Shown: positions 1 to 8,673 of the stretch, piece by piece
Layout: every line of letters starts with the position of its first letter
How positions within the stretch are numbered: the stretch's first letter is position 1
NCBI RefSeq assembly: GCF_018274385.1
Contig: NZ_JAAFYZ010000017.1
Span: 1-64,000 of the forward strand
From: Catenulispora pinistramenti
Lineage (GTDB): Bacteria > Actinomycetota > Actinomycetes > Streptomycetales > Catenulisporaceae
Length of the DNA: 64,000 nucleotides
Direction: 5' to 3'
Notes under the pieces: model-generated
Databases searched by the model: none
What the model was told of the DNA's origin: nothing
The model's input: the letters and a program-made list of their open reading frames with translations, nothing else
Made by a program: the position numbers and the translations under genes

Positions 1-115
1 CGGACATGCAGGTAGGCGGCGGTTTCGCACGGCGCGAACTTGACCCCCGGCCACCGGCACTGTAGGCGAAGCCCTGCCGACGCGACCGAGGGGAACGAAC
101 CGAAAACCAGCCGGA
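1..115 (+). repeat. 115-bp inverted repeat, left arm
   Basis: Positions 1-115 are the reverse complement of 554-668 with one mismatch (position 6 against 663), so 114 of 115 bases agree. The left arm may continue beyond the window edge. About 440 bp lie between the arms. No transposase is visible in the interior, so this may be a MITE-like element or a copied intergenic repeat. Confidence 0.9.
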
Positions 116-553
116 GAAATACAAAACGGGGGGTTCGGTACCGGCGGCTCGGCGAGTTCGGCCGCCGGTTCAGGATGCTGGCATCGCGACAGTCGCAGGG
201 TGCGCATTCTGGGCTGGCGGGTGCGGCTGCAGGTGTGGGCTCGCGTGGCCGCCGAGATGGCCGCCGCCGGATGGGTAGATAGACCCGGCCGCCGCCACCA
301 AGATGAAGTCTGCTGGATAGCTGATTGGCCTGGCCGCCAGGCTGCTGCTGGCGGAGGGTGAGACCTGCCAGAGGATGTCGGTAGTCGGTGGCCGGTGGCC
401 GGTGGGCTGGCTGCTGTGATGAGCGCAGCCGGTCCGTTACCGCACACGGCGCCCGGGCATGTTCTCGACCAACTGACCACCGGCCCGCCGCCCGCAGCCT
501 CACCGGCAGCCGCATCGCCGACCTGCGTTGTTGGTCCCTGCGATTGCTATTCT

Positions 554-668
554 TCCGGCTGGTTTTCGGTTCGTTCCCCTCGGTCGCGTCGGCAGGGCTT
601 CGCCTACAGTGCCGGTGGCCGGGGGTCAAGTTCGCGCCGTGCGAAACCGCCGCCTACCTGCAGGTCCG
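554..668 (-). repeat. 115-bp inverted repeat, right arm
   Basis: Inverted partner of 1-115. Near identity over 115 bp implies recent duplication or active conversion, in contrast to the decayed look of the surrounding DNA. Confidence 0.9.
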
Positions 669-673
669 CAAGC

Positions 674-744
674 GCGCGGACTTTACCCCCGGACACCGGT
701 GCTGTACCCCCCGGGCTGCCGACGCGACCGAGGGGAACGGACCG
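674..744 (+). repeat. diverged third copy of the repeat
   Basis: This stretch matches 32-104 in direct orientation, best in its last 30 bases (CTGCCGACGCGACCGAGG and on) and more loosely before that. It lies directly behind the right arm, so the repeat family has at least three copies within 750 bp. Confidence 0.7.
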
Positions 745-1062
745 TAGCCACCTCAGGAACCGCCGCCGCTGAGACTAGATCGGCCACCCGAGGGAACCGC
801 GCTAGTTTCCCTGAGGTTGCCGAGGCCCGCCGGAGGCCCGGCCCTTCACCATGGGTTTGACCTTGCGCTGGCTTACTGGAGTTGAAGAGGCCTGAGGTGG
901 GGCGGGGTTGTGAACGCGGAAACCGGCAGCCGACACACAGACTCGCCGACCCGAACCCCGAACCGGCACACCTATAACCGAAGGCCGTAAAATGCATTTT
1001 AAGCCCACAGCTCAACAGCGACCCGGCTCACAAACTCCAGCCCTCAGCTAACTCCACCCGCC

Positions 1063-1775
1063 ATGCACTCAGGCGACACCGAGCAACTCCCCGAGCGCCG
1101 CAAGAAGCCCGCCCTCCTCATCGGCAGCACGAACGCGGCAGCCTCCCAGAGCGCGTCCGGCAAGGGCGACGGCGATCTTCCAGGCGGTGCCGCCACCAAG
1201 CCCGGCGACCCGCTGCCGACCTCCAACGGCGCCCCACCGGCCGGGAGCAGCACCAGCTCGGCAGGCGGATCGGCACCTACCCAAGGCGCCCCGACCGGTC
1301 AAGGGCAGCCCTCGTCGACCGCCCACACGTCGGCCTCGTCGAGCGCCCCGGCCGGGCACGCCAGCACCTCGCAGCTGCCGCCAGTCACGCACACCAGCGT
1401 CGTCGTACCGCCGCCTTCGACAACGAGCAGGCTCCCGCTCCCACCGCGGTCCCGTGCAGCGGCTCGGTGTCGACGCCACAGGGCGCCGGGGTCAGGTGTG
1501 GTTTCGACGCATCGGGCAACGGCTACAGCGGAGGCTCGCCGGTCGTCAACGGCGGCACCGTCGGCTACCTTCCGCAGGGCACGAACTGGGTGATCTGCCA
1601 GGCCCAGGGCAGCACCGTGACTCATGGCCAGTACTACAACAACTGGTGGGGCTGGACCGAAGCCGACAACCAGAAGCGGGGCCGGGGCAACGCGGTGAAC
1701 GCGCACGGCGGCGTCAACAACGGCGCCTACGGCAACGTCCCCCAGTGCGACGGCAGCCACGGCTCGCCGCCGTAA
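1063..1775 (+). pseudogene. frameshifted secreted or surface protein gene
   Basis: One frame (from 1063) gives a basic start ending ERRKKPALLIG, which looks like the entry to a lost membrane segment, then a Ser/Thr/Pro/Gly-rich linker. A second frame, in use by about 1430 and running to 1775, gives a compact Cys- and aromatic-rich domain with YYNNWWGWTEADNQ. Linker and domain read as one protein only if the frame changes between about 1412 and 1430. The domain family is not recognised. Either the gene is broken or there is a sequencing error; loss of the membrane segment favours real decay. Confidence 0.55.
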
Positions 1776-1871
1776 GCGCGATAAACAGGATCCTTATCTC
1801 GTCCCAGATAGCGTCATCACCGCATCAACGCAGAACGCGGACAACCGCCAACGCGCTCCCTGGGGGGAGGC

Positions 1872-1907
1872 ATCAGGGGCCTGGTTCAGCCGAACCAGGC
1901 CCCTGAT
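1872..1907. terminator. bidirectional hairpin terminator
   Basis: A perfect 16-bp stem (1872-1887 with 1892-1907) closes a 4-base AGCC loop. It sits between the plus-strand broken gene and the minus-strand GH92 gene, whose stop is 34 bases away, so it can end transcription from both sides. There is no U tract, as is usual in actinomycetes. Confidence 0.8.
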
Positions 1908-1940
1908 CGCGATCACGCCGCCAACATCATGACGGCGACA

Positions 1941-4619
1941 TCATGACGGCAACGTCCACATCTGCCTCGGCGCGTTGTCGCACGTGGAGATCTGCAACTG
2001 CGTCCCGTCCGTCGTGGTGCCGTTCGGATCGTCCAGACACTTGCCGGACGGCAGGTTCAGCAACTCCCCGTCGGGCAGCGGCAGCCATACCTGCGATCCC
2101 GTTCGGCTGCAGGCGTTCCGCTGTACCAGCGTCCCGTCCGCGGTGCCACCCTGGGCGACGTCCAGGCAGCCGCCCATGATCTCCAGACCGCCGTCGGAGT
2201 TCGGGGTGAACTTCTGCGCGAACGAGCCGTCGCAGGTGCTGAGCTGAATCTTGGTCCCGTCGGTGGTGCCGAAGTCGCTGTCCTGCGCGCACTTGCCGGC
2301 GATGCCCGACGTGAGCGGGCCGGTGCCGGGCACGGTGCTGGTGTCGTACGACGGCGGCGCGTCGCCGGCCCCGGTGCCCCAGTTCGACGGCGTGGAGCCG
2401 AGGGTGAAGTCCAGCGTGACGCCGGACTTCCAGGTCGCGGCCGGCAGCCAGGTGTGGGTGCTGGCCGTGCCGTTGACGGTGAGCGACTGCACGTAGTAGT
2501 TGCTCGCCGAGGCGGCCGGGGCGTTGATGGCGATGGTCTTGCCGGAGTCCAGGTGGATGGCGATCTGCGTGAACAGCGGGCTGTTGAACGCCAGGTCCGC
2601 GCTGCCGGGGGTGACCGGGTACATGCCCAGCGCGCCCCAGACGTACTGCGCGGACTCCGCGCCCAGGTCGTCGTTGTTCGGGAAGCCGCCGGGAGAGTCC
2701 TGATACAGCAGGTTCTCGATCCGGTTCACCACCGACTGGGTGTGCGAGGGCTCGCCGGTCCAGTCGTAGAACCAGGGCGTGCCCAGGTCCACCTCATTGG
2801 ACAGGCTCGCCTGGTCGGGCTTGGCGTTGGCGGCGGTCGGGAAGTAGTAGTCCAGGTCGGCGTTGATCACGCTGTTCCCGCCGTAGAGGGCGGCCAGCGC
2901 CGGCTGGTCGAAGCCGACGTCGAAGCGGTTCTGCGCGGCCGTGGCCTCGGTGAAGCCGGTCGTGGTGTCGGGGGTGATGGGGTCGAAGGTCCCGTTGCTC
3001 TCCCTGGGGTTCAGCAGGTTGTTGGCCGGGTTGAAGATGTTCTTCCAGTTGTTGGCCTGGGCGGTGAACTTGGTGGCGTCGGACCGGTCGCCCATGGACT
3101 TGGCGAACCGGGACAGCGCGAAGTCGGCGTTGTCGTACTCGATCAGGCTGGAGGCCGAGTCCCGGACGTGGCAGCAGCCCAGCGCGCTGGTGTAGAGGTC
3201 GGATGGCAGGTAGCCGTAGGTGTCCTCCAGCGCGTTGCCGGGGCGCACGTGGTTGGTCGTCGAGGCCTCGGTGACCATGTCCGACAACGCGGTCGAGGTG
3301 TCGAAGTCCGTGCCGCCGAAGGCGTAGTAGTTGGCGATCGCGGCGACGGCCGGGTCGCCGTCCATGGTCCAGTTGTAGGAGTTCATGAAGCCCCACTGCG
3401 GGAAGAGCCCGCCCTGGGTGTAGTCGTTGACCAGGGACTGCGCGTGGTCCGAGGCGACTGACGGGTCGAGCATCGCCTCGAGTTGGGTCTGCCCCTTGTA
3501 GACGTCCCAGCCCGAGAACTGGTCGTACTGCGCGTGGCCCGGTGGCGCGGTGTGCACGGCGTTGTCGAAGCCCATGTACTGGCCGTTGACGTCGGTCACC
3601 GTGTTCGGGTGCAGCATCACGTGGTAGAGCGTGGAGTAGAACAACTGCTGTTGCGCGGTCGTGCCGCCGGCTATCTGGACCTTGCCCAGCAGGGCGTTCC
3701 ACGCGTTGTGCGCAGCGGCGTGGGTGGCGTCGAAGTCGAAGCCCGGGTTCTCGGCCGCCAGGTTCGCCGAGGCGTTCGCGGCGCTGACGAAGGAGATCCC
3801 GACCTTGGCCTGCACCACCTGGTGGACGCTCGCGTCGAACTGCAGGAACACCGAGTTCGGGCCGGGCTGGCCGGACTCGGTGACGATCTGCGAGGCCGCG
3901 GTGAAGGGCTGGTCGAAGACCATGTCGAAGTGCAGCGTGTAGGGGCCGGGCTGGGTGCAGAACCCGCCGGAGTCCACGGTGCCGACTACTTCGTTGTTCC
4001 CGACCAGCTGCACGCTGGAGCCGGTGGTGCCGTTCTCGCTGTCCAGCAGCTTCATCAGCAGGTCGGCCTGGTTGGTGGCCGGGAACGTGAAGCGGGCCAT
4101 GCCGGTGTGCGCGGTGGTGGTCAGTTCGGTCTGCACCGGGGTGGTGCCGGTCTTCACCGTGTAGTAGCCGGCCTGGCCGACCTCGCTGCTGTGGTCGAGG
4201 GGCTCGTAGACCGTCTCCGGGTTGCCGGAGGGCAGGGCGCCGGTCAGCGGCAGCACCGGCAGGTCGCCCATGGCGTTGCAGCCGGGGCCGGACATGTGGG
4301 TCAGCGAGAAGCCCCGGGTCTGGGTGTCGGTGTAGTCGTAGCCGCCGCCGGGGGTGCGGTCGGTCGCCGAGTCCGGGCTCCACTGAACCATGCCGAACGG
4401 CGTGTCCGCACCCGGGAAGTCGTTGCCGCCGGCGGAGGTCATCAGCAGCGTGCTGACCGTCGAGGCCGGATCGGCGACGAAGGCGGGGTGCGAGCCGGCG
4501 TGTGCGGCGCCCGCTGACAGCCCGGTGGTGCCCAGGGTGGCCGCGGCCACCAGGGCACCGCTGGATATCAGGGAGCTGAGGCGTAGTTTCCTGCGCCTGG
4601 AGTGGGATGGATCGGTCAC
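1941..4619 (-). CDS. secreted GH92 alpha-mannosidase with ricin-B lectin domain
   Basis: 892 aa. A Sec signal peptide ends near AAHAGS. The GH92 fold follows (about 45-760): FADPA-like start, TPFGMVQWSPD, GGGYDY, SLTHMSGPGC, QFSGWDVYKGQ and PNNDDLGAESAQYVWGALG, the last holding the acid pair of the catalytic base region. The C-terminal 130 residues are a ricin-type beta-trefoil (CBM13-like) with repeated GKCLDD and QxWTL motifs. GH92 enzymes are calcium-dependent exo-alpha-mannosidases, here acting outside the cell on mannan or glycoprotein glycans. The site usually written ESVSKTLEY reads DSASSLIEY, so the general acid Glu appears replaced by Asp. A divergent LacI gene and operators lie upstream. 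Confidence 0.93.
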   Translation of the reverse strand: MTDPSHSRRRKLRLSSLISSGALVAAATLGTTGLSAGAAHAGSHPAFVADPASTVSTLLMTSAGGNDFPGADTPFGMVQWSPDSATDRTPGGGYDYTDTQTRGFSLTHMSGPGCNAMGDLPVLPLTGALPSGNPETVYEPLDHSSEVGQAGYYTVKTGTTPVQTELTTTAHTGMARFTFPATNQADLLMKLLDSENGTTGSSVQLVGNNEVVGTVDSGGFCTQPGPYTLHFDMVFDQPFTAASQIVTESGQPGPNSVFLQFDASVHQVVQAKVGISFVSAANASANLAAENPGFDFDATHAAAHNAWNALLGKVQIAGGTTAQQQLFYSTLYHVMLHPNTVTDVNGQYMGFDNAVHTAPPGHAQYDQFSGWDVYKGQTQLEAMLDPSVASDHAQSLVNDYTQGGLFPQWGFMNSYNWTMDGDPAVAAIANYYAFGGTDFDTSTALSDMVTEASTTNHVRPGNALEDTYGYLPSDLYTSALGCCHVRDSASSLIEYDNADFALSRFAKSMGDRSDATKFTAQANNWKNIFNPANNLLNPRESNGTFDPITPDTTTGFTEATAAQNRFDVGFDQPALAALYGGNSVINADLDYYFPTAANAKPDQASLSNEVDLGTPWFYDWTGEPSHTQSVVNRIENLLYQDSPGGFPNNDDLGAESAQYVWGALGMYPVTPGSADLAFNSPLFTQIAIHLDSGKTIAINAPAASASNYYVQSLTVNGTASTHTWLPAATWKSGVTLDFTLGSTPSNWGTGAGDAPPSYDTSTVPGTGPLTSGIAGKCAQDSDFGTTDGTKIQLSTCDGSFAQKFTPNSDGGLEIMGGCLDVAQGGTADGTLVQRNACSRTGSQVWLPLPDGELLNLPSGKCLDDPNGTTTDGTQLQISTCDNAPRQMWTLPS

Positions 4620-4667
4620 GGTGTCTCTTCTCTCGAGGTGTTGGCGTATTCGAGGATTGACGCGGAT

Positions 4668-4681
4668 TGTGAACGTTCACA
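4668..4681. promoter_or_regulatory. LacI-type operator, GH92 side
   Basis: A perfect 14-bp palindrome TGTGAACGTTCACA with central CG, 48 bases upstream of the GH92 start. It overlaps a possible minus-strand promoter TTCACA, 17 bases, AATACG. It is a natural target for the divergent LacI regulator. Confidence 0.75.
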
Positions 4682-4744
4682 GAAGGCCGGAACTCTCCGG
4701 CCACTGACAAAGCCTGTCGGCGGCGCACATTGCCGAGGCATGGA

Positions 4745-4759
4745 TGGTAACGTTAACCA
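4745..4759. promoter_or_regulatory. LacI-type operator, regulator side
   Basis: TGGTAACGTTAACCA, a near-palindrome with the same AACGTT core as the site at 4668. It lies 19 bases before the regulator start and fits autoregulation. Confidence 0.65.
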
Positions 4760-4778
4760 GCTGAACTAGGGGGATGGG

Positions 4779-5813
4779 ATGGCAGCCAGGCCCACGATGA
4801 AGGACGTGGCCAAGGCCGCGGGCGTGTCGCTGATGACGGTCTCGCGGGTGGTGGCCGGCGAGGCAGGCGTGGCCCCGCAGACCGCGGCTCGGGTCGAAGA
4901 AGCAATCAGGGGACTGGGATATCAGCGCAACGACATCGCCCGCAACCTTCGGCGCAAGGCCCAGGACTCACGCACCATCGGCTTGGTCGTCGACGACCTG
5001 GCCAACCCCTTCTTTTCCGCACTTGCACGCTCGGTGGAGGACGAAGCGTACCGCCGCGGCTTCCTGGTTCTGGTAGGTAGTACCAACGACGACCCCCGCC
5101 GGGAACGCGACGTGGTCTCGGCTTTCAGCGCCCGCCAAGTCGACGGTCTGGTCCTGGTCCCCACCGGCGGGAACCGGGCCTTCTTCCGCGCGCAGATGAC
5201 GCGGGGGGTGAAGGTGGTCTGCGTCGACCGCCCGGCCACCGGCCTGGACGTGGACTGCATCGCCGTCGACAACCGGGCCGGCACCGCGACCGCCGTCCGG
5301 CACCTGCTGGACCGCGGCCACACCCGCATCGCCTACCTCGGCGACCGTCAGGAGATCTGGACGCAGAACGAACGCTTCGTCGGCTACACCGAAGCGATCA
5401 CGAAGGCCCGCCTGGAAGTCGATCCCGTTCTGATCCGCCACGGCCTGCGCGGCCATCGCCAGGCCGCCGCCGCGATCGGCGAGATGATGGCCGGTCCCAA
5501 CCCGCCGACCGCGTTCTTCAGCGGCAACGACCTGATCACCCTCGGCGCGGTGGAAGCCGGGGCCTCCCGCCGCTTCGGTTTGGTCGGCTTCGACGACTTC
5601 GTGCTGGCGGACAAACTGGATCCGCCGATTTCGGTAGTGAGTCAGGACCCTGCGGCCCTCGGCCGCACCGCCGCTCAGCTCCTCTTCGGCCGGATCGACG
5701 GCGACGACGCGGCTCCGCGCTCGGTGGTGCTGGCGACCCGGTTCATCGATCGGGGATCGGGCGGGATGGCGGCCGGGATGGCGGCCGGGTCGACGCCGGT
5801 GCGCGGCGGTTGA
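4779..5813 (+). CDS. LacI-family transcriptional regulator
   Basis: 344 aa. The N-terminal LacI helix-turn-helix (residues 7-30, TMKDVAKAAGVSLMTVSRV) and hinge helix (ARNLRRK) precede a periplasmic-binding-protein-like effector domain (IGLVVDDLANPFFSALARSVE, FVGYTEAITKARL, LVGFDDFVLAD). It is divergent from the GH92 mannosidase with two AACGTT-core palindromes between them, so it probably represses the mannosidase and itself and responds to a mannose-derived sugar. The C-terminus ends in a duplicated GMAAGMAAG segment encoded by a short tandem repeat. Confidence 0.93.
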   Translation: MAARPTMKDVAKAAGVSLMTVSRVVAGEAGVAPQTAARVEEAIRGLGYQRNDIARNLRRKAQDSRTIGLVVDDLANPFFSALARSVEDEAYRRGFLVLVGSTNDDPRRERDVVSAFSARQVDGLVLVPTGGNRAFFRAQMTRGVKVVCVDRPATGLDVDCIAVDNRAGTATAVRHLLDRGHTRIAYLGDRQEIWTQNERFVGYTEAITKARLEVDPVLIRHGLRGHRQAAAAIGEMMAGPNPPTAFFSGNDLITLGAVEAGASRRFGLVGFDDFVLADKLDPPISVVSQDPAALGRTAAQLLFGRIDGDDAAPRSVVLATRFIDRGSGGMAAGMAAGSTPVRGG

Positions 5814-5940
5814 GCGCCCGGCCCGGTCGGGCTTGACCGGGCCGGGTTGGTCGGCTTGGCTGTCGGGTGCTGGTTCCTGCCCGGCAGCCTTGTCCCCTCA
5901 ACCTAAATGAGTTGTTCCGAAGTCGGGGCCCGAAAACGAG

Positions 5941-6220
5941 GTGAGGGCCTCTCGTGCCTCGTTCCTGGACTTCCCGCTGGGCTGTCCGGCGGGTCGGCCG
6001 CGGGAGAAGGCGCAGCAGCGGGAGATCGTCAAGGCCGCACTCCGGCATGCCGAGCAGGCCGGGTCGGACTGGGAGTTGAAGCGGCTGCCGTTCCAGTGGG
6101 ACGCGGACGGTAACCGGGCACTGGGAGGCGCTCGTCGCGGACGTCTACCGCCTCGACAACGCGATCCGGGGCTCGGCCCTGGCGAACGCGGCGGCCCACG
6201 CGCAGGTTCTGGGCGGCGGG
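5941..6220 (+). pseudogene. fragment of glycine/betaine reductase-like protein
   Basis: The frame at 5941 reads ASFLDFPLGCPAGRP then QQREIVKAALRHAEQAG and LKRLPFQWDADG, which resembles the C-terminal part of proteins related to the glycine/sarcosine/betaine reductase B component. After about 6105 the sense continues in the next frame (HWEALVADVYRLDNAIRG). There is no start or ribosome binding site. It is a truncated, frameshifted remnant and directly joins the monooxygenase remnant. Confidence 0.5.
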
Positions 6221-6550
6221 AACGAGCGGGAGTTCGCCGTAGACGGCGACGCCGATATCGAAACCGATGGCAATGTCGATACCAATGTCGATGTCGCCGT
6301 GATCGGTTGTGGGACAACAGGTCTGGCGCTCACCCGCTTTCTGGAGTTGGAGGGTCTGCGGGTCGCCGTCATCGACCGGGGCCGGATGCCGATGGCCCGT
6401 CCGCGCGCGACATATGTCGACGACGAGACGATGTGGGCGTTCCAGACTCTCGGTCTGGAGCACCTCGAGAAGGTTTTCTCCTCGATCGGCACCTACCGCC
6501 ACTACGACGACGATCGACGATCGGCGGTGCGGAGTGTGTACGAGAACTGA
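6221..6550 (+). pseudogene. N-terminal fragment of MhpA-like FAD monooxygenase
   Basis: VAVIGCGTTGLALTRFLELEG is the FAD-binding Rossmann start. It is followed by RPRATYVDDETMWAFQTLGL, the segment that in MhpA-type 3-(3-hydroxyphenyl)propionate hydroxylases reads RAxxxDDExxRxxQAxGL. The frame stops at 6550 after about 95 residues of an expected 500 or more, so the substrate and NADPH domains are gone. It probably formed a catabolic cassette with the preceding fragment. Confidence 0.65.
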
Positions 6551-6578
6551 TCGTCGGCGGCGCGGCGGGGGAGTGCCC

Positions 6579-7205
6579 TCAGCGGTGCGCGGGAGCCGAC
6601 GGCAGCAAGCGCGCGACGGCGACACGCAGCGGCTCGAGGTCCACGTCCGCCGCGAGCGTTTCCTCTTCCGGCCGCACGGCCAGCGGTGTCCTGCACCCGA
6701 ACAGGGCGCCCACCAGCTCGGGGTAGACGGCACGGCCGAACAGCAGTTTCGCAGCCTCCTGCGCGGTCTCGGCGTCGGCCTGGTAGCGGTCGGCGATATA
6801 GGCCGCGAGCCGCTGCTGCGGGATGTCGAAGATCGCTTCGTGGTACAGGGCGGCGGCGTCGGGCCGTCGTTCGGCCTCGGCGACCCCGAGCCGGAAGGTG
6901 CGCAGCGCCGCGGTCCACAGCTGGAGCTGGAGGAAGCGGCCGCAGAATGCCACGACCGCCTCGGCCGGATCGTCGCCGTAGTCGGCGGGGGTCTTCAGTC
7001 GGCCGAGGTAGAGCTCCCGTACGAGCTCCAGGACCGACTGGAACAGTACGTCCTTGCTGGGGAAGTGCGCGTACAGGGAGCGCTTGGAGGTCTCGGCCCG
7101 GGCGGCGACGACGTCCATCGAGGTGCGCTCGAAGCCCTCCTCGATGAACACGTCCTTGGCGGTCCACAGGATGTGCTCCCGCAGTTCCGCACCCCTGCGC
7201 GCCAT
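6579..7205 (-). CDS. TetR-family transcriptional regulator
   Basis: 208 aa. The N-terminal helix-turn-helix reads ILWTAKDVFIEEGFERTSMD then VVAARAETSKRSLYAHFPSKD (residues 11-52), followed by a helical ligand domain with TetR_C-like content. The start has a good GGAAGG site. It is the third gene behind the SnoaL and SDR genes on the same strand. The long perfect inverted repeat upstream of that operon is the likely operator, so it probably represses the operon until a small hydrophobic ligand binds. Confidence 0.9.
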   Translation of the reverse strand: MARRGAELREHILWTAKDVFIEEGFERTSMDVVAARAETSKRSLYAHFPSKDVLFQSVLELVRELYLGRLKTPADYGDDPAEAVVAFCGRFLQLQLWTAALRTFRLGVAEAERRPDAAALYHEAIFDIPQQRLAAYIADRYQADAETAQEAAKLLFGRAVYPELVGALFGCRTPLAVRPEEETLAADVDLEPLRVAVARLLPSAPAHR

Positions 7206-7354
7206 GGTTCGCCTTCCTGTGATGATCCTCGGAGCCGCGGCGACGATCTGATCGCCGGCGTTTGCAGCAGCATAAACGGTGGGCCTGCCGCGGGCAGGCC
7301 CACCGATCCGCGTGCGAGTCCCAGGTCTCAGGCCTGAAGAACTCAGGTCCTGCC

Positions 7355-8113
7355 TCAGGCCCCGGTTCTGGTCAGCCCCCCGTCGACGTGCAGGACCTGG
7401 CCGGTGATGAAACCGGCGGCGTCGGAGACCAGGAAGCCGAGGGCGTCGCCGAGATCGTCGGGCACCGAGGCCCGTTTGATCGTCTGCATGGACGAGACCC
7501 GGGCCAGGACGTCCTGGGCGCTCGACCCGGCGGCCCGGGAACGCCCGGCGAAGCCCTCGGTGGCCACGACGCTCGGCGCGATCGCGTTGACCGTGATCCC
7601 ACTCTCGCCGAGCTCGTTGGCCAGTGCGCGGGTGAGCGCGTGTACGGTGCCCTTGCTGGTGACATACGCCAGGTCACGTGTTTGCAGCAGGGTGTTGGCC
7701 GAGCCGGTGTTGACGATGCGGCCCCAGCCGGCGGCCTTCATGCCCGGGACGAACGCCTGGGCGAGCAGCAGCATCGCCTCGACGTTGACCGCCTGGACTC
7801 TCCGCCACACCTGGAGGGTGACCGTCTCCAGATCGGTGGTCGGGAAGATCGCGGCGTTGTTGACCAGGATGTCGCAGCGTCCGAAGCGTTCGAGCACCGC
7901 CGCCGCGGCCGCCTCGATCTGCTCCGGCCGGGCGAGGTCGCACACCTGGCCGACCTTTTCACCGGGGCCGGTCAGCGCGGCGAGGGCTTCGGCCGGATCG
8001 TTGACGTCGAGCGCGACGACATTGGCGCCGTCGGCCGCCAGCCGTCGGCAGTACGCGAGCCCGATGCCTCGGCCCGCTCCGGTGACGACGGCGGTCTTCC
8101 CGCTAAGACTCAT
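7355..8113 (-). CDS. short-chain dehydrogenase/reductase
   Basis: 252 aa. The start is ATG 8113 (MSLSGKTAVV) because the cofactor motif begins at once and GGAG precedes it; an upstream open extension has no coding character. Classical SDR motifs are present: TGAGRGIG, NNAA, the catalytic Ser in NTGSAN, and YVTSK with Tyr and Lys. It probably oxidises or reduces an alcohol/ketone with NAD(P). It is 14 bases downstream of the SnoaL-like gene and so in the same operon. The stop codon lies in a run of CTCAGG repeats. Confidence 0.92.
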   Translation of the reverse strand: MSLSGKTAVVTGAGRGIGLAYCRRLAADGANVVALDVNDPAEALAALTGPGEKVGQVCDLARPEQIEAAAAAVLERFGRCDILVNNAAIFPTTDLETVTLQVWRRVQAVNVEAMLLLAQAFVPGMKAAGWGRIVNTGSANTLLQTRDLAYVTSKGTVHALTRALANELGESGITVNAIAPSVVATEGFAGRSRAAGSSAQDVLARVSSMQTIKRASVPDDLGDALGFLVSDAAGFITGQVLHVDGGLTRTGA

Positions 8114-8127
8114 CTCAGGACTCCGTC

Positions 8128-8571
8128 TCAAGCGTTCGCGCTGAAGGTGGCGCCGAGCTGCCCGAGGAGCCCGAAGAAGTCCTCCAGGTGCCAGGACTGC
8201 ACGATCCGGCCGTCGGCCACCCGGTGGATGTCGCAGGCCCGGTACTCGGCCGGCCGACCGGTGGCCGGGATGCCCATGAGCTCGGCGCTGTGCGTGCCGC
8301 GGGCGAGCGTGCGCACGGCGACCTTGTCCCCGTCGACCAGGACGTCCTCCACGGTGACGGCCATGTCCGGGAACGCCTTGCGCAGCCCGTCGATCAGCTG
8401 CTTGTAACCCTCGGGCCCGGTGCCGTGGCGCAGGGGCGGGACGCATTCCCAGCCGACGGCGAGGGTCTGGTCGACTGTGGCCTCGTCGCCGGTCTCGATG
8501 GCCTGGTAGAAGCGGCGCGCGACGGCTTCGATCGCGCTGCGGTTGTTCGTGGACGCGGTGTTCGCGGACAT
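8128..8571 (-). CDS. SnoaL-like (NTF2-fold) ester cyclase family protein
   Basis: 147 aa, typical SnoaL length. The cone-shaped NTF2 fold is indicated by RRFYQAIETGD, FPDMAVTVEDVLVDGDKVAVR, GTHSAEL and HRVADGRIVQSWHLED. Family members include polyketide cyclases and carotenoid- or steroid-directed hydratases and isomerases; the substrate here is unknown. It is the first gene of the operon, with an AAGGAG site 5 bases before ATG, and it starts just behind the inverted-repeat operator. Confidence 0.88.
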   Translation of the reverse strand: MSANTASTNNRSAIEAVARRFYQAIETGDEATVDQTLAVGWECVPPLRHGTGPEGYKQLIDGLRKAFPDMAVTVEDVLVDGDKVAVRTLARGTHSAELMGIPATGRPAEYRACDIHRVADGRIVQSWHLEDFFGLLGQLGATFSANA

Positions 8572-8583
8572 GATGGCTCCTTG

Positions 8584-8616
8584 GTGAAGTAAACTCTACT
8601 GTACCGTTTACTTCAC
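8584..8616. promoter_or_regulatory. TetR-type operator, 11-11-11 inverted repeat
   Basis: GTGAAGTAAAC (8584-8594) and GTTTACTTCAC (8606-8616) are perfect inverted copies separated by 11 bases. The site begins 13 bases before the SnoaL-like start, so a bound dimer would cover the promoter. The TetR gene of the same operon is the obvious partner. Confidence 0.75.
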
Positions 8617-8673
8617 TCTGCCATCGCCGCCGGGCCGAGTCAAGACTCGGTAAAGAGTTCTTGACGGCTTGTG

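Larger units (their letters stand above)
1..1062. other. gene-free left end of window
   Basis: No convincing gene is visible in this stretch. Open frames here lack ribosome binding sites, codon bias and recognisable motifs. It holds the inverted repeat pair and a third partial copy listed separately, and a short inverted repeat at about 751-829 (CCTCAGGAA against TTTCCCTGAGG). It looks like decayed or mobile-element-derived DNA. Confidence 0.6.

Noticed and set aside
388-772. Two overlapping frames of about 120 codons in the left gene-free region
   Set aside because: No ribosome binding site or motif. They cross the inverted repeat arm and show no codon bias.
2454-3461. Long plus-strand frame opposite the GH92 gene
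   Set aside because: It is a GC-bias shadow: Gly/Val/Arg-rich, no start site, and the opposite strand is a clear GH92 enzyme.
8114-8446. N-terminal extension of the SDR gene
   Set aside because: The frame runs antisense-shifted through the SnoaL-like gene. The cofactor motif starts right after ATG 8113.
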